Of a stretch of DNA of 64,000 bases, positions 12,501-23,210 are shown in pieces. This DNA comes from Sclerodactyla briareus (Eukaryota > Echinodermata > Holothuroidea > Dendrochirotida > Sclerodactylidae). Every line of letters starts with the position of its first letter. Position 1 is the stretch's first letter. The translations under genes and the position numbers were made by a program. The stretch lies in contig JAODTK010003187.1 of NCBI GenBank assembly GCA_026419785.1, positions 62,001 through 126,000 on the forward strand. The letters are read 5' to 3'. Below the pieces are notes generated by a model. That model was not told where the DNA came from. It saw only the letters and a list, made by a program, of their open reading frames with translations, and searched no databases.

Positions 12501-13579
12501 AGTGTGCCCGTTTGGCCCGTCCTCACCGGTGCCGGGTTCCGCGGGCAGCCCCTGCCGCCAGGCTCGGGGAGGAGTCCGGGTGGGACTTCTTACCGCACGA
12601 GCCCTCGGTGGTGGAGGGGCGGCAGGCCCAGTTCTGTCATATTGCAGCCCGTGGCGAGAGTGTTGGCGGGCCGGGCGAGCGTTTTGTTTGGGTCATCTTA
12701 GACCCAACCGACTCCCCCTCCTCAGACCCCAGTTATTGAGTTGCCCGGAAAACAGTTTATGTTGTAGCAGTCTCGGGTCCTTTGGAGCAGGCCTCGCCAC
12801 CGGCCGTCAACCGGTTCCCGGTAGAGGTCGCCTTTGTTTCGGTCGTACACTCGCCTCGGAGACCCAAGGGTCTCGGGGGCTTCCGAGCGGGGCGGTTGTT
12901 CCTTGGCACGGACCATTCCCGTGACGCTCCGGGAAAAATGCGGGTAGCCCCATTTCCAAAGGGGACTGGGGACTCCGAAAAGCCGTCCCGATCGGAACAG
13001 CCACGCGCCGATTGTCCACGCTATCCCTCATTGCGCAGGCGGTTAGGAAAAACCACCCCTGTGGGGCGCTCGATGGCGAGGGGTTCCACCCACTTCGAGT
13101 CCATCGCCCGGGGACTCGACCTCCACAAAGAGGGTTGTCTCGAAACCCCTGAGGCGGCTAAAGTGAACTCTGGGACCTCGACTCGTCGGTGCGCAGGTGC
13201 TGACCGGCTGTCGTGGAAATCGGGGTTACGACTTTCCACGGCACAGAGGGGCGCAGCTCTCGGCCGGACACCGAAAAATGTGATCCGTATGGGCCCCGGT
13301 GCGCGTGGCGGGACTCGTCATCGTGGCGGTTGTCAGAACCTAAGGAGGCCATGAAGTGCTTCGTGCGGGATGGCCCTCCTGCGGCGTAGTTAGGACCAAT
13401 TTTTGTGGAAGGCTTCAATGCGCCCGGCAGTGAGAAAACCGGCAGAGGCCGGCCTCCGGCCAGCGCCGACGACCTCGACCTCTAAGCTGAAGGGTAGGCC
13501 GAAGACATAGGCGCAAGCGAGGTCGTTTTTACGCAAGTCATAGTTTTCTCGGCGGAAGCGCCACCGCGGAGGGGTTGTA

Positions 13580-13960
13580 TAGCCCGTGCCGCCCAAGAAA
13601 TTCCGGGTGGGGTCCCTGCTACCGCATCCCGATCCTTCCTCTGAGGGGGCGGGCGACGTCGAGAGAACTACGGGACGCTCATGCCCAGGCACTCGCTTCA
13701 CGGCCGATTCCCAGCGTTCCGCTACAGGGGCTATGACTACCGTCGGGTGGTGTCCCTCCCGATGTCTTCAAATGGTCTGACAGGGCCCCATCTTCGATTT
13801 ATTGGCGGCGGAGGGCAATCACGGTTCGTCGCTCCCACCGATGATTGGCCCGGGTGTGGGCCCCGTCGGTAAAACGGGTCCGATTGCTCCATACCGCGCG
13901 GATCTCCGCGAGGTCTCGGGACTTTGCCGCGGCTTGGCAGCGTCCATCCTGTCCTCCGAG
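13580..13960 (+). pseudogene. DIRS-like reverse transcriptase fragment
   Basis: Translated pieces in shifting frames fit the DIRS RT core in order. VPPKKF near 13585 resembles the VPKK-F motif that precedes the first catalytic Asp block. AFRYRGYDYRR at 13714-13746 resembles the RFxYxGxxYxYR segment just before the PFGLS motif. A GAT GAT TGG (Asp-Asp-Trp) at 13840-13848 sits where DIRS RTs have YLDDWL, with upstream GGGCAATCACGGTTCGTCGC compatible with a GITVRR-like lead-in. APYRADLREV follows (about 13889-13918) as the helix after the active site. At least two or three frameshifts separate these blocks. The call rests on motif order and on the RNase H downstream. Confidence 0.6.
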
Positions 13961-14204
13961 TATTCCCCGCCTGGGCCGGGACTCGGCCCCTTGGTTCCGG
14001 AGGCCACTATGATCGATATTCCGAATCTCTGCCGTCGGCCTGAGCGCTGCGGCCGCTGGCGGCGCAGTCGGTTGGTCAATCCGCCCAAGCCGATCCCTCA
14101 TCGTGGGGATCTCGGGCTCTTCCTGTTCCGATGGAAGGAGCCACATAGGTGGCGTCGGTGGACAGAGCCACATGGGGGGCTGCGGGTATAGTCGCTTTTG
14201 CGGC

Positions 14205-14372
14205 CTCCCCTTCCCGGGCGAAGTGACCCACAGACGCGTCGATCTTCGGGTGGGGGGGCCAGCTCGGAAGACGGCCCCTTTGGGCAGATCAGCGGCAAGT
14301 GCCCGAGTGACGGTCCGATCGACGGACCGTTTGTCGATCTCTTTGTGGCGGCTAACAATGCGCGACTTTAGA
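14205..14372 (+). pseudogene. DIRS-like RNase H and DLFA-linker fragment
   Basis: TDASIFGWGGQLGRRPLWAD is readable in one frame from 14230. TDAS-x-x-GWG is the signature first catalytic-Asp segment of DIRS/Ngaro RNase H. After a frame change, GPFVDLFVAANNARL at 14324-14368 matches the xVDLFAxxxNxxL block that lies between RNase H and the recombinase in these elements; it ends at TAG 14369. The second and third RNase H catalytic segments are not visible, so part is deleted or misassembled. A T-rich tract begins ~40 bp later. Confidence 0.65.
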
Positions 14373-14408
14373 CCCTATGCTTCCGGACCCTTTCTGGCTC
14401 GGGCAGAG

Positions 14409-14698
14409 GGGTTTTTGTTTTTTTGTTTTTTTTTTTTTTTGTTTTTTTTTTTTTTTTTTTTTGTTTGTTTTTTTTTTTTGTTTGTTTTTTTTTTTTTTTT
14501 TGTTTTTTTTTTAATTTTTTGTTTTTTTTTTGTTTTTTTTTTTTAGGTTTTTTTTTTTTTTTTTGCTTTTTTTTTTTTGTTTGTTTTGGTATTGTTTTTT
14601 CGTTTTTTTTGTTGTTTTTTTTTTTTTTTTTTTTTCTAGTGTTTTTTTTTTTTTGTTTTTTTTTTTTTTTGTTAGATTTCGTTAGCTGTTTTGTTTTT

Positions 14699-14730
<32 letters not shown>

Positions 14731-14741
14731 TTTTTGTTGTT

Positions 14742-14774
<33 letters not shown>

Positions 14775-14815
14775 TTTTTTTTTTTTATTTTTTTAGGTTT
14801 TTGTTGTTTTTTTAG
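14409..14815. repeat. Low-complexity T-rich tract (T with scattered G)
   Basis: About 400 bases almost entirely T with isolated G, inserted inside the DIRS-like element between the DLF block and recombinase-like sequence. Open frames across it encode only Phe/Val/Cys runs and are meaningless. It replaces the position where the rest of RNase H and the N-terminal recombinase would be expected. Confidence 0.9.
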
Positions 14816-15179
14816 CCTTTTTGGTTTTTAGCTTTTAGCTGTGGTAACCACGGGCACTTGCGACCTGTGTCTCCTCTGCGGGAGACGAAGCCAACAGTGC
14901 TTACGAATATCTGCAGATGCGTGCGTTGTTCGGGGACTGGTTGGCGGACGTCGCAACATCCTCGGTTTTGACCCAGAGTGGGTGCATCGGTAGGCGGCGA
15001 TATTGTCATTCGTTCTTGAGCCTCTTTACCAGGGAAGGCAGGGGGCTCGACGATCCGGGCCCCTTCCGCTCCCGCCTTCGGCGCGTTACATCGGCGGGTT
15101 TTGCCGGATGGGTCTCCGGGGCGTAGCAGGGTCACTGACGCCAGCTCTTAGGCGAACGTTAGTGAGCGTCACCTGCCGC

Positions 15180-15610
15180 TCATTTTGGCTCCGGCATGGT
15201 TTCCTCGCCACATCCGCGCGAAACGCCTTACGCGCGCTGGGTGGGGCCCCCACCCTCAACGCCGTTTGTTGGGGTGGCAGTGGCCTACGCGAGCCGCAGG
15301 AGCTGTCTTGAGGCGATTACTACTAAGCCGTCCTTCCTGGCCGGTGCTACAGACGGGATCCGTTTCCTCTCAGATCCGGCTTTCTTCTTGGCAAATAGTC
15401 AGTCGGTGGCGTTCCCGCCGGAGGATTGATCTCCACGCGATCGGGTCGCCCTCGGGAAAACCCGCACCAAGCACCGGTGCCCGTCAAGGCCATGGCTTGG
15501 TTATAGAGGGGCTGTTTGATCCGTCACGGCGATCAATGTTTGGCTTCCGCATCCGCCGGACAGCAGGAGTCTCGGACGGCTATACAGAAGCGTGAGGAGA
15601 AGCGGCGGCG
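15180..15610 (+). pseudogene. DIRS-like tyrosine recombinase fragment
   Basis: One frame (about 15325-15429) reads KPSFLAGATDGIRFLSDPAF followed by FLANSQSVAFPPED. This is close in style to the FLPDPSFLAKxQ...xPPF segment of DIRS-type recombinases. Then GTGCCCGTCAAGGCC near 15478 fits the CPVRAL motif with a base lost, and DPSRRSMFGFRIRR (about 15520-15560) fits the RSxxLFVS strand. The catalytic Arg-x-x-Arg...Tyr part expected after this is not visible before the terminal repeats. Multiple frameshifts are present. Confidence 0.55.
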
Positions 15611-15760
15611 TGAAGACTCCGAAACCTTTGTCGCGTGATATGGGACGGACGCGGGTGTGTAAAAGGAGGGCAGTGCATAGCGGCTCTCTGCAACCTCCGA
15701 TACTCAGCATCCGCGCCGGCGCGACGGCCCGGGCCACCACCAAGTCGCCTGTGCTAGACT

Positions 15761-16106
15761 GGTGCAGGGTCGATAAGGGTAAGTAGAGTAGGGAAAGAGA
15801 TTTTACAAAACAGTACGGGTTTATGAATCTGTGAGCCTATGAATCCTTACCATTATACGGACAGTCCACCCATCCTCCCCTCTACGGGGCCGTCGCAGGA
15901 GTCCACACATTCACTTCGGGCGGTAACACCCCTCGAGAATGCAGGCGCCTAGCCTGGAGAAAAGAGAAGGGCGATGGGGTGGACAATCCCGGTTTTTTTT
16001 TTTTACTAGTTGAAAATGCCAGGCACTCGATAGCCTATTGGGGGTGCAGGTCGATAAGGGGTAAGGATTCATAGGCTCACAGATTCCCAAACCCGTACTG
16101 TTTTGT
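15761..16106. repeat. 47-bp inverted repeat with associated direct repeat (possible DIRS terminus)
   Basis: 15805-15851 (ACAAAACAGTACGGGTTT...AATCCTTACC) is the reverse complement of 16060-16106 with only two mismatches in 47; the loop is 208 bp. A 23-bp direct repeat, GGTGCAGGGTCGATAAGGGT plus AAG, starts at 15761 and recurs at 16043-16065, overlapping the start of the right arm. DIRS-group elements end in inverted or split direct repeats plus an internal complementary region, so this is a natural candidate terminus. It could instead be an inserted small inverted-repeat element. Confidence 0.75.
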
Positions 16107-19100
16107 AGATGTTTGTTTATTTTCAACTTTGAGTTAGGAGTGCACACTGACTATCCAGCAAAGTAAAGCGTCTTACAGCGAAGGACCACACATGTCATTG
16201 CAGTGAACATGTGCTGTAATTAAGAGAATAAGGAAGGAATTTATCTATTTGAAAAGCAGAAAGGAAGAAAGCAGAATTTGACTTTAGGAAAGACAACAAA
16301 AGAGAGAAAAGAAAGAAAATTCCTGGACCTAGAAATAATGCAATGTGGCCTGCTTTGGTGGATTTAGCCTTAAAATTTGAAGGAAAAAGCATCAATTATA
16401 TTCAAAAGAATGCTATCAATTGATACCTATAACCTATCTTACCAGAAAGAAACTTCAAAAACGACTCACTCAAATCATTTCTATTCTGGAGGAAATGATG
16501 GATCACTCCGATCTCAGTCCGCAAAATTGGCAAGATAAAGCGGGGCCGGCCGCAACAGTGTAGGCCTCTGTTTCGCAACAGGGAGACCTATCACCACAAA
16601 ATCACCAAATTCCGACCCGATACTATCGTTACAACATATTTTTTTCTCGTTGTAGATTGATATCAGGTCAAACAGTAGATTACTACAGGAGGGTGTTTCG
16701 TGGCTGGAGAGAAAACTAAGGAGGACCATGATATAAAGGCTGAATGGAATTAAAAAAAAAATTTTTATAATCTAACAAGTTATGTCTACGAAGAGAAATG
16801 GCTGTGGTGAATCCGTTCTCGTTGTCACCAGGTGAAGAGACCAGGGGGAACACCCGAGTGTACTTCTCAGGTCCCTTTGTCACACTCAAAGCTCTAAGAG
16901 GGCCATGGCCCATGATTGGCCACCATATCCTAGTTTGCGCTTGCCTCCTCCCAATCCATGATGTAACAGTACCCCGCTGTCATGTCAAATCCTGTATGAA
17001 TTCATTTTATTTCCATGGGAATATTGAATAACAAAGGGTAGAAATGAAGGCTTAAACAATGATATACCTGTTTGAGCCGAAGCTTATATATATTCCCTTT
17101 GAACAGTTAAAGTTGTTAGGTTGGCTGTGTAAGTATTCTCGGTCATTCCAACTACTCCTTAAAATGAGTCTGAAATATTGCGTTTTTTTTTTTTTACAAC
17201 TACCTACTACTTAAGAATGCTACGTTTTGATTGTTGTACACTGTTTTAACAGCTCAGTGTATTGCAATCAATATACAGAAATTAGTTTGTCACATGGCAT
17301 GACACACCCCTAATACTCTGGACAGGGGATCTCTGGTCAGGTCTTGTCCAATGGCAAGGTGGCCACACCCACGTGTGCTTTGTTACAATATGCCATATGA
17401 AAATGAATGAAGGACGAGTAAGTGTTTCAATTATACGAGGGTATGGGGCTTTGGGGATTTAGGTTGTATCACTTTTCATGATTTTCGTCACAATTAAGTG
17501 ACTGAGGGGTGGGTCTTCGTACCCACTGTGACCCCACCATGTGCAATGACTAACTTGTTCCGGGGTAGTAGGGTGCGTCATGAAGCCGAATGAATGTGGA
17601 TACTCTGCTGCTTAAGCTTGAAGTGATAAAATATGTCGGAAAGTTGTGATTCCATTTTGAGAAGGTAAACAAGAAAAAATTTTTTTTTCAATGTTGTTAA
17701 GCATAATTGAACATTGCAACATAAAAAGAGACTTATTGAAACTGCCAGACAGAAAAAAAATGCCCATGGATTTTTCTGGGCAGGAATTCCCTCCTATCCT
17801 TTTTGGCGGGGATCAGGCGGTTTCCTCTAAGGCCTGATATGGCGTTTTTGGAGTTAGTGCCCTGGTAGAAGAGTTGGACTGCAAATCTAGGGAATCTCCA
17901 GTGCTTCGAAAAATATTTTGAAACTTAGTACCCTTTGGGCTCCACAAGTGGTGAATTTGGTGGCCTGAAAGGGCCGTCTGGGTGTCCATGATTTACACGT
18001 GTTTAAAATGTTACTTTGATGCAAATACTGAACGTCTAATGAAATGAGGCAATTCACTGTTGCTAGTCCATGCTTACGCTAGGTTTCAAAAGTGGGGGGG
18101 GGGGGATTCCCCCTCTCAAAATTTTCCAAAGGGGATTTTGAAATCAAGGGGGGGGGGGGTCATTAAAAAATAGATCAGCGGCGATTTTAGGTGCCGTGCA
18201 TGCTGCTGAACATGGCCAGTTCATTTTTTAACAATAGGAAGGATGTGGTTTTGCGAAGGGGTTAGCCTCCATGTGGTTGCGCAATTGTCTCCTGACTCCC
18301 TCTACCCATCTACTGCATTGTAAAACTATTGTACAACAAGTAGTTACACTCATGCCCATCCCGTTCCTGCTAACCTGTTCCAGCCATAGCTAACAGGACG
18401 GTCGCGGAGGAAAGGGCAAATCGTCAACGGCACCTTTTCTGGCCCATAGTTGGAATGTTTTTCCATGCAATTGTATTTTTATGTGAATAAATGGAAAACA
18501 AAAATGATTATTTTTGATGGCATTACTAATTCCCACAAGGTATCCAGCAGTAGGCCTAAGCTACTGATCTTGCTATGATTTTGTACAGGACCAACTCTTA
18601 GCCTAGATCAGAAAAGAACTCCGAAGACACCATGCAAATAACATATTCATCTTTGTGAAATGTTTTTTGTATCAACCCATCTACATTTCTTTCTCATTAT
18701 TTGATGATTTAAATGTTTTCAGATTGGAGATCTATAACATTATTTTTCAGTGAATTTGGTCCCATTCCACCTGGTTAACATACATGTGTGCATGCACCAG
18801 TTCTAACAAAATCACGAAAGGTTATGGATGTGCGATAAAAATGGGATTTTCGCATTACATCCCTGCAGTGTTACGTTCAATGTTCTGAAACCAATGATTT
18901 ATAATTATGCCTACATTGTGCCGGATTGCGTCCCGCACCATTGCGTAAACCCTGGTTGACGGTAAAACTACCAAGATATGGTTGGGAAGCCACACAGGTT
19001 TCTCTTAAATCTTTGATTTTATGTGCATTCACCTTTCTGAGTGATTTTTTGACTGTTCAAACAATTCATTCATTTCGCTTCCGCGGATGGAGCCTCCGTT

Positions 19101-19690
19101 GAATGGCCATTACCGCGCGGATTAGTGTGTAAGGTAATTGCTCTATTATTGATATGATCCACTGATAATATTTTACACTTACAACAGTCAATTCCGATTT
19201 TGCAGAAAGTGTAAAAAATCTGACATTTTAGCACAATTTGGGCGACCGAGATGTATTGGCTGTTGTTGTGCTAATTGATTAGTGGTCGGCTATATAATAT
19301 GAGGCTCTGCTAATACATGTTCCTTTCAAAATCCCACAATTCAGATACAATTGCGGTAGCCCGACCGGCATTTCGCAACTGAAATCGTATCGAGGCAACG
19401 AAGTGGAAGCCCCGGGCTACCGAGCATAGGATTTCTCGAGACTAGCATAACTCGGGAATTAATCATCAAAGATTTTTTTCAATGGAGAAAACTTACAATT
19501 ATTGACTCACTGCTCGTGGATTCACTATATTAGGGGCGTTCATGCAATCCCGCTAACAATCGCAACCATGGTTTGAAATTCATAATGTTTTAATGGGAGG
19601 ACTGTGGAAGGGAACTAACGGGAAGGGGGCGTGGGACCGTTTTACACTAGAAACTAACGGGTAGGGCCTAAGCCTTTTACTGGCTCGTCA
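16107..19690. other. Unassigned AT-rich intergenic sequence
   Basis: No supported gene. Notable only are a G-run pair at 18092-18104 and 18150-18161 flanking GGGGATTTTGAAATCAA, and GCAGGAATTCCCTCC near 17782. Both recall the GGAGGGCATTCCCTCCCAG blocks at 51.7-51.9 kb. Confidence 0.45.
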
Positions 19691-19859
19691 CAACAATTTG
19701 CCAGTCCTCCCTTGAAATCAGCACAACACGGTCGCAATGTGACGTATTTGTTAACTTTGAACATCTGCTTTTTTTGTTTTTTTGCCCAGATCTTTTCCAA
19801 CTGGTTGATCCCTGATCACGATGCGGATCTTTCAAGGTCAACCCTCTCAAGATTCCCCG

Positions 19860-20965
19860 ACACAAGGACAGGGTGGTCCACTTCATGGGGAGGCTTCGCA
19901 ACTGGGATTGCTCCTATTTCCTCACTATCGCAGAGGACGGTTACACCCAAACCGCAGATTTTGCCATTCTTCCTCGTTTCCAGCATTGGTCAGAACCTTT
20001 GCGTTCCGCTCAGTCTCGCCTTCGGGCCCTAGCTGATCCCCTTCCTGATCCTGCCTCATGGTTTCCATTCCTCGGGCTGTCAACACGACTCTCTCGTTAT
20101 CTCCGCCTCGCGCAATCCGAATCTGCGGCGAGGATATTGAAAGATGACAAACTGGCCTATGCCACTGCCAGTACTCTTCTGTTTCAGTCCATGAGCAATC
20201 TTCCATGTCGCGATGTACACCAAAAAAAAAAACAACCGCAACGCTGTTCGCACTCTGACGATCGGCGGCATGGTAGCCTTCCATGACCAGTATTTCTCTT
20301 AGTCACATGTGGTTCGGATCTTAGGCTGCTACAAGATCTAATGTGAATTGTGCTGTATGATTCTTCCTGTACTATTGGACACGGTCTCTCAATCAGATAC
20401 TTGTTTATCATTGACCAGGAAGGACGAATATCATTCTGTCCATAGTCTTACCGTCTTTGAAGATAGCACTCATTCTCATAGGAACGGGCCGCTCGTAGTC
20501 TTTGGACCGGTCCTCTGCTCTTTCAAAGATATTCTTCCTTAGATTGTCATTCCTCAAGGTTGAATTTCCCAGTTACTTTTTGAGTACTCCCCCAGGAAAT
20601 ACTGCAACTGGACACCATCCATCGGCAGGGGACCAATGTGTTGCCACAGACTCTACTCATGCCATATTCCAGCATCCAGTCCGTATCTGGGAGGTCGGAT
20701 TCCTTGCATCTACTTCCAAATCCGGAAGATCCCAAACTTTGTCCTTGCCTTGCCTTGGACTCCTCGGTGCGAGAGCATTGATTACCTACTGCGAAGGGAA
20801 CTGTGAGTTTTGTCAAACCGCCTCGGTCTCCTACCATCAGCGAAAAACCTGGACAAGTACGCTAGAAGCGAGGGATTCCCTGAATGGAAGAAAGCTTCCT
20901 TCCCCTGGCACATATGTCTTTCTTGATGCTGTTCGGCGTGTTTGTCATGCATATCGAGGTAATTA
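19860..20965 (+). pseudogene. Second DIRS-like remnant: linker plus tyrosine recombinase
   Basis: Plus-strand frames give, in order: LPRFQHWSEPL (about 19960) and DPLPDPASWFPFLGLSTRLSRYL (about 20030-20100), like the xPxWPxxxWFPxLLxLS..R.L linker after RNase H; DDKLAYATAST (about 20145), like the LAYSTIxxYRSA helix of the recombinase core-binding domain; HSLTVFED...HRNGPLVVF (about 20430-20505), like SELHALTV...; and SFVKPPRSPTIS (frame read from about 20805), like FVSFVKPHxxVTxxTIxRW near the C-terminus. Four or more frame changes and a poly-A tract (20222) break it. The composition is not GC-rich, so it is a different element from the one at 12.6-16.1 kb. The final catalytic Tyr segment was not recognised. 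Confidence 0.5.
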
Positions 20966-21049
20966 CTAATTGTAATTGGTTTAGAAGTGTTGCGGGTCAC
21001 CTACAGTATTCCAATGAGGCAAAAGGTTACAGATATGAGTAAAAAATAA

Positions 21050-21812
21050 GGGTTGATCAGCTGTCAAGCATGGTTCATGTCTAGGATTGTCAATAAACTA
21101 TGGGTCAATTGATGGTCGAGTGTGGTTATCCTAGAGTGTCATGTGTCATTGAATTACATAGAGGCATTATGCTAAGTGTGTTTCAGTCTTCTCAGGCTCT
21201 GTCATCAACTAGGTGTTGGGTCAATGGTCGGGCATGGTTCATGTCTAGAATGTGTCATTGAATTACATGGCGGCTTTATGCTATTGTGGTTTATCTTCAG
21301 GATTTGGCATAAAGACTGCAGATTTGAGGAGATTCAGGGATTGGTACTTACGATGGTTCAATGCTGGGAGGTGTCATAACTAGGGATATGGTCATGTGTG
21401 GTTTATCCTCAGGGTCTGTCGTCAAACTAGAAGTGGGTGGGTCGGTGGTTGAGGCAGGCTTATGTTCAGATGTTTCCATCAAACAATCCAAGGGTTGGTC
21501 TGGGTTTCACGGTCAATCGTGGATCATCTTGAGGATGTGTCTTTGAACTACACTGTATGTTTATTCGATTGTCCCAATGGTTCACACCACGAGATCTGTA
21601 CATCAACTACAGGTTGGTCATCGAGTCGGGGACATGGTTCATGGTCTAGGATGTGTCAATGAACTAGGGGGTAATCACCAGGCAAGCCTGGTTCATCCCC
21701 ATTCTACATCTTGGAGACATCAAGAAACAGTTTCTAATTGTCCTTTTAAACTAGGAGTTGATCACTTGACAAGCCTAGTTCATCATTGGGATATTTCCAC
21801 AATCGGTTGATA
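21050..21812. repeat. Degenerate ~55-75-bp minisatellite
   Basis: The theme AACTAGG-GTTGGTCAATGGTC, GAGCATGGTTCAT, CTCAGGATGTGTCATC recurs near 21095, 21205, 21380, 21427, 21600, 21662 and 21750, with variable length and heavy divergence. No conserved frame. Confidence 0.65.
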
Positions 21813-21849
21813 AATAATCAATCTCTTTGCACTATTTTGAAACTTGAAA

Positions 21850-22150
21850 AGACAATCTATCAGGGTTCCCGTGGTCTGGAAACCTGGAAAAACAATGAAG
21901 TTTGATCAATGAACACCAGGGCCCTGAGAGGTTTTGAATTTCAGTGAAAAGTTGTTGAGTCATGGAAGTCATGGAATTTTGTGAAGTGATTTACTTTTCC
22001 ACAGCTGTTTTAAATGTTGTTGCTTTGGCTCTTTTTTGATTTTCACAGTTGAAAATGCTGTGCACGATGTCAATGGATAAGGTCATGGAAATCCTGTATT
22101 CGAGTCATGGAAAAGTCATGGAAATTGAATTGCCCAGAACTTGCAGAAAA
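21850..22150. repeat. GTCATGGAAA-type dispersed repeat
   Basis: Contains TCATGGAAGTCATGGAATTTT, GGTCATGGAAATCC, and GAGTCATGGAAAAGTCATGGAAATTG, with an opening GGTTCCCGTGGTCTGGAAACCTGGAAAA. From memory, this word pattern is a common dispersed repeat in many animal genomes. No coding capacity is seen. Confidence 0.5.
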
Positions 22151-22967
22151 ACCCCACTTGTCTATGGCATGATGTACCTACCTTTGCAACTAGACATGTG
22201 TAAGAGGGGGTAACCGCCCATGTGTTAAAATCCCCACTTTTGAGCATTTATTGGAAGTATCTAACACCCCATCAAGACCTCCATTTTGGTCAAACTAAGA
22301 GAGCCTTCATCCATCTATGGAAATTACGAAGAAGCCACATAAATTATGCAAATTTGACCCACGATTCCCTTGGAATTGACCTTCCATCACATTTTTGGGG
22401 ATAACTATAGTCCCTACCCACCGTGTTTCGTTCAAATCCGCTACTTGAGGGCCCCCAGCATTGCAGTATGCCCACTTTCGAACTCATTCGATATTTCTCT
22501 AGAACAGACCTATGTGTGCAAAGTTTCGGTCAATCGGATAAAACATTACTACTGCGGCTAACGCCCAAAGTTCCGGCGGCGGAGCCTGGCCGGGGACGGT
22601 CACTGCTACAACCCCAAAAACCTTAATATCTCCGGGCACTCTCCAGTGTAACAGGGATAGATTACATACATAGCAGTGTCCAGGGCCGTTGGTGCCTCCA
22701 ATTCGGTATTTCTTTCAGCCCCAGAGGGTGCCAGCATTGGCAGGATCCTATAATGCCGGACTTCACTTTCGTAAGTGCTGCCTCCATTTTGGTGTCTGTA
22801 GCTATCGTCCATCTGGGCGTGAATACAATATATGGTCTTTAATTGGAATCAGCTGACCACACAACCAATTGGACTCCATAATTATGAATTACCATTTGAT
22901 AACATACACCAAAAATAACAAACTTAATCAATGAACCCATTACGTTTCCTTCCCCCTCTCTCTCAAG

Positions 22968-23210
22968 GTGTCACACGTTCCTGTTCTCGTTGTGTCATCC
23001 CTCCTGATGTTCGCCGCGGCCCACGTCGTCACTGGTGGCCCTGACTTCAATGTTCTTCCGTACCAGCCCCTTCAAGTCATCACGACCCCAATCAAGCTCA
23101 TCCTGAGATGGGCCGAGAATGGGCCCTTGTCCAAGTTGTTTATCTTTAATTTCTCATTTATTTTCTTGCTGGGTGTTGTCACCGCTTGCAACTTTTTCCT
23201 GGGACCTTAA
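22968..23210 (+). CDS. Putative exon, membrane or secreted protein, unrecognised
   Basis: A pyrimidine-rich acceptor CCTTCCCCCTCTCTCTCAAG ends at 22967, and the open frame that follows runs 80 codons to TAA at 23208-23210. The first ~55 codons use mainly C or G at third positions, unlike surrounding DNA, which is what marks it as coding. The protein starts VSHVPVLVVSSLLMFAAAHV, a 17-residue hydrophobic stretch that could be a signal peptide or membrane span, then GGPDFNVLPYQPLQVITTPI, a linker, and a second hydrophobic segment IFNFSFIFLLGVV near the end. The second half is less codon-biased, so a donor may lie before it and the real exon may be shorter. No family was recognised and no neighbouring exon was found within several kb. 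Confidence 0.4.
   Translation: MSHVPVLVVSSLLMFAAAHVVTGGPDFNVLPYQPLQVITTPIKLILRWAENGPLSKLFIFNFSFIFLLGVVTACNFFLGP

Larger units (their letters stand above)
12600..16106 (+). mobile_element. Degraded DIRS-like (tyrosine recombinase) retrotransposon
   Basis: On the plus strand, pieces occur in the order expected of a DIRS-group element: reverse transcriptase, RNase H, DLFA-type linker, tyrosine recombinase, then terminal repeats. DIRS elements copy through RNA and integrate with a tyrosine recombinase instead of a DDE integrase; I see no DDE integrase, protease or LTR. The whole element is GC-rich, unlike its AT-rich flanks, and is interrupted by frameshifts and a ~400-bp T-rich tract. The left boundary is unknown: 12600 is where the ~115-bp repeats stop, and the region 12600-13580 should hold the gag and N-terminal RT but I cannot read these there. 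The 47-bp inverted repeat at 15805/16106 may be its right terminal structure. It is dead or badly assembled, with no intact ORF. Confidence 0.7.

Noticed and set aside
13390..13701. Minus-strand frame with ENYDLRK...FGLPF, reminiscent of an RT PFGL motif
   Set aside because: No following Asp-Asp motif on that strand, and the plus strand over the same DNA gives the ordered RT pieces leading to DDW and RNase H. Probably chance in GC-rich DNA.
14103..14815. Long Phe-rich open frames
   Set aside because: Produced by the T-rich low-complexity tract.
9720..15800. Ribosomal DNA spacer or rRNA genes
   Set aside because: GC-rich subrepeats suggested an rDNA spacer, but no 18S, 5.8S or 28S core sequence follows, and RT/RNase H/recombinase motifs identify a DIRS-like element instead.
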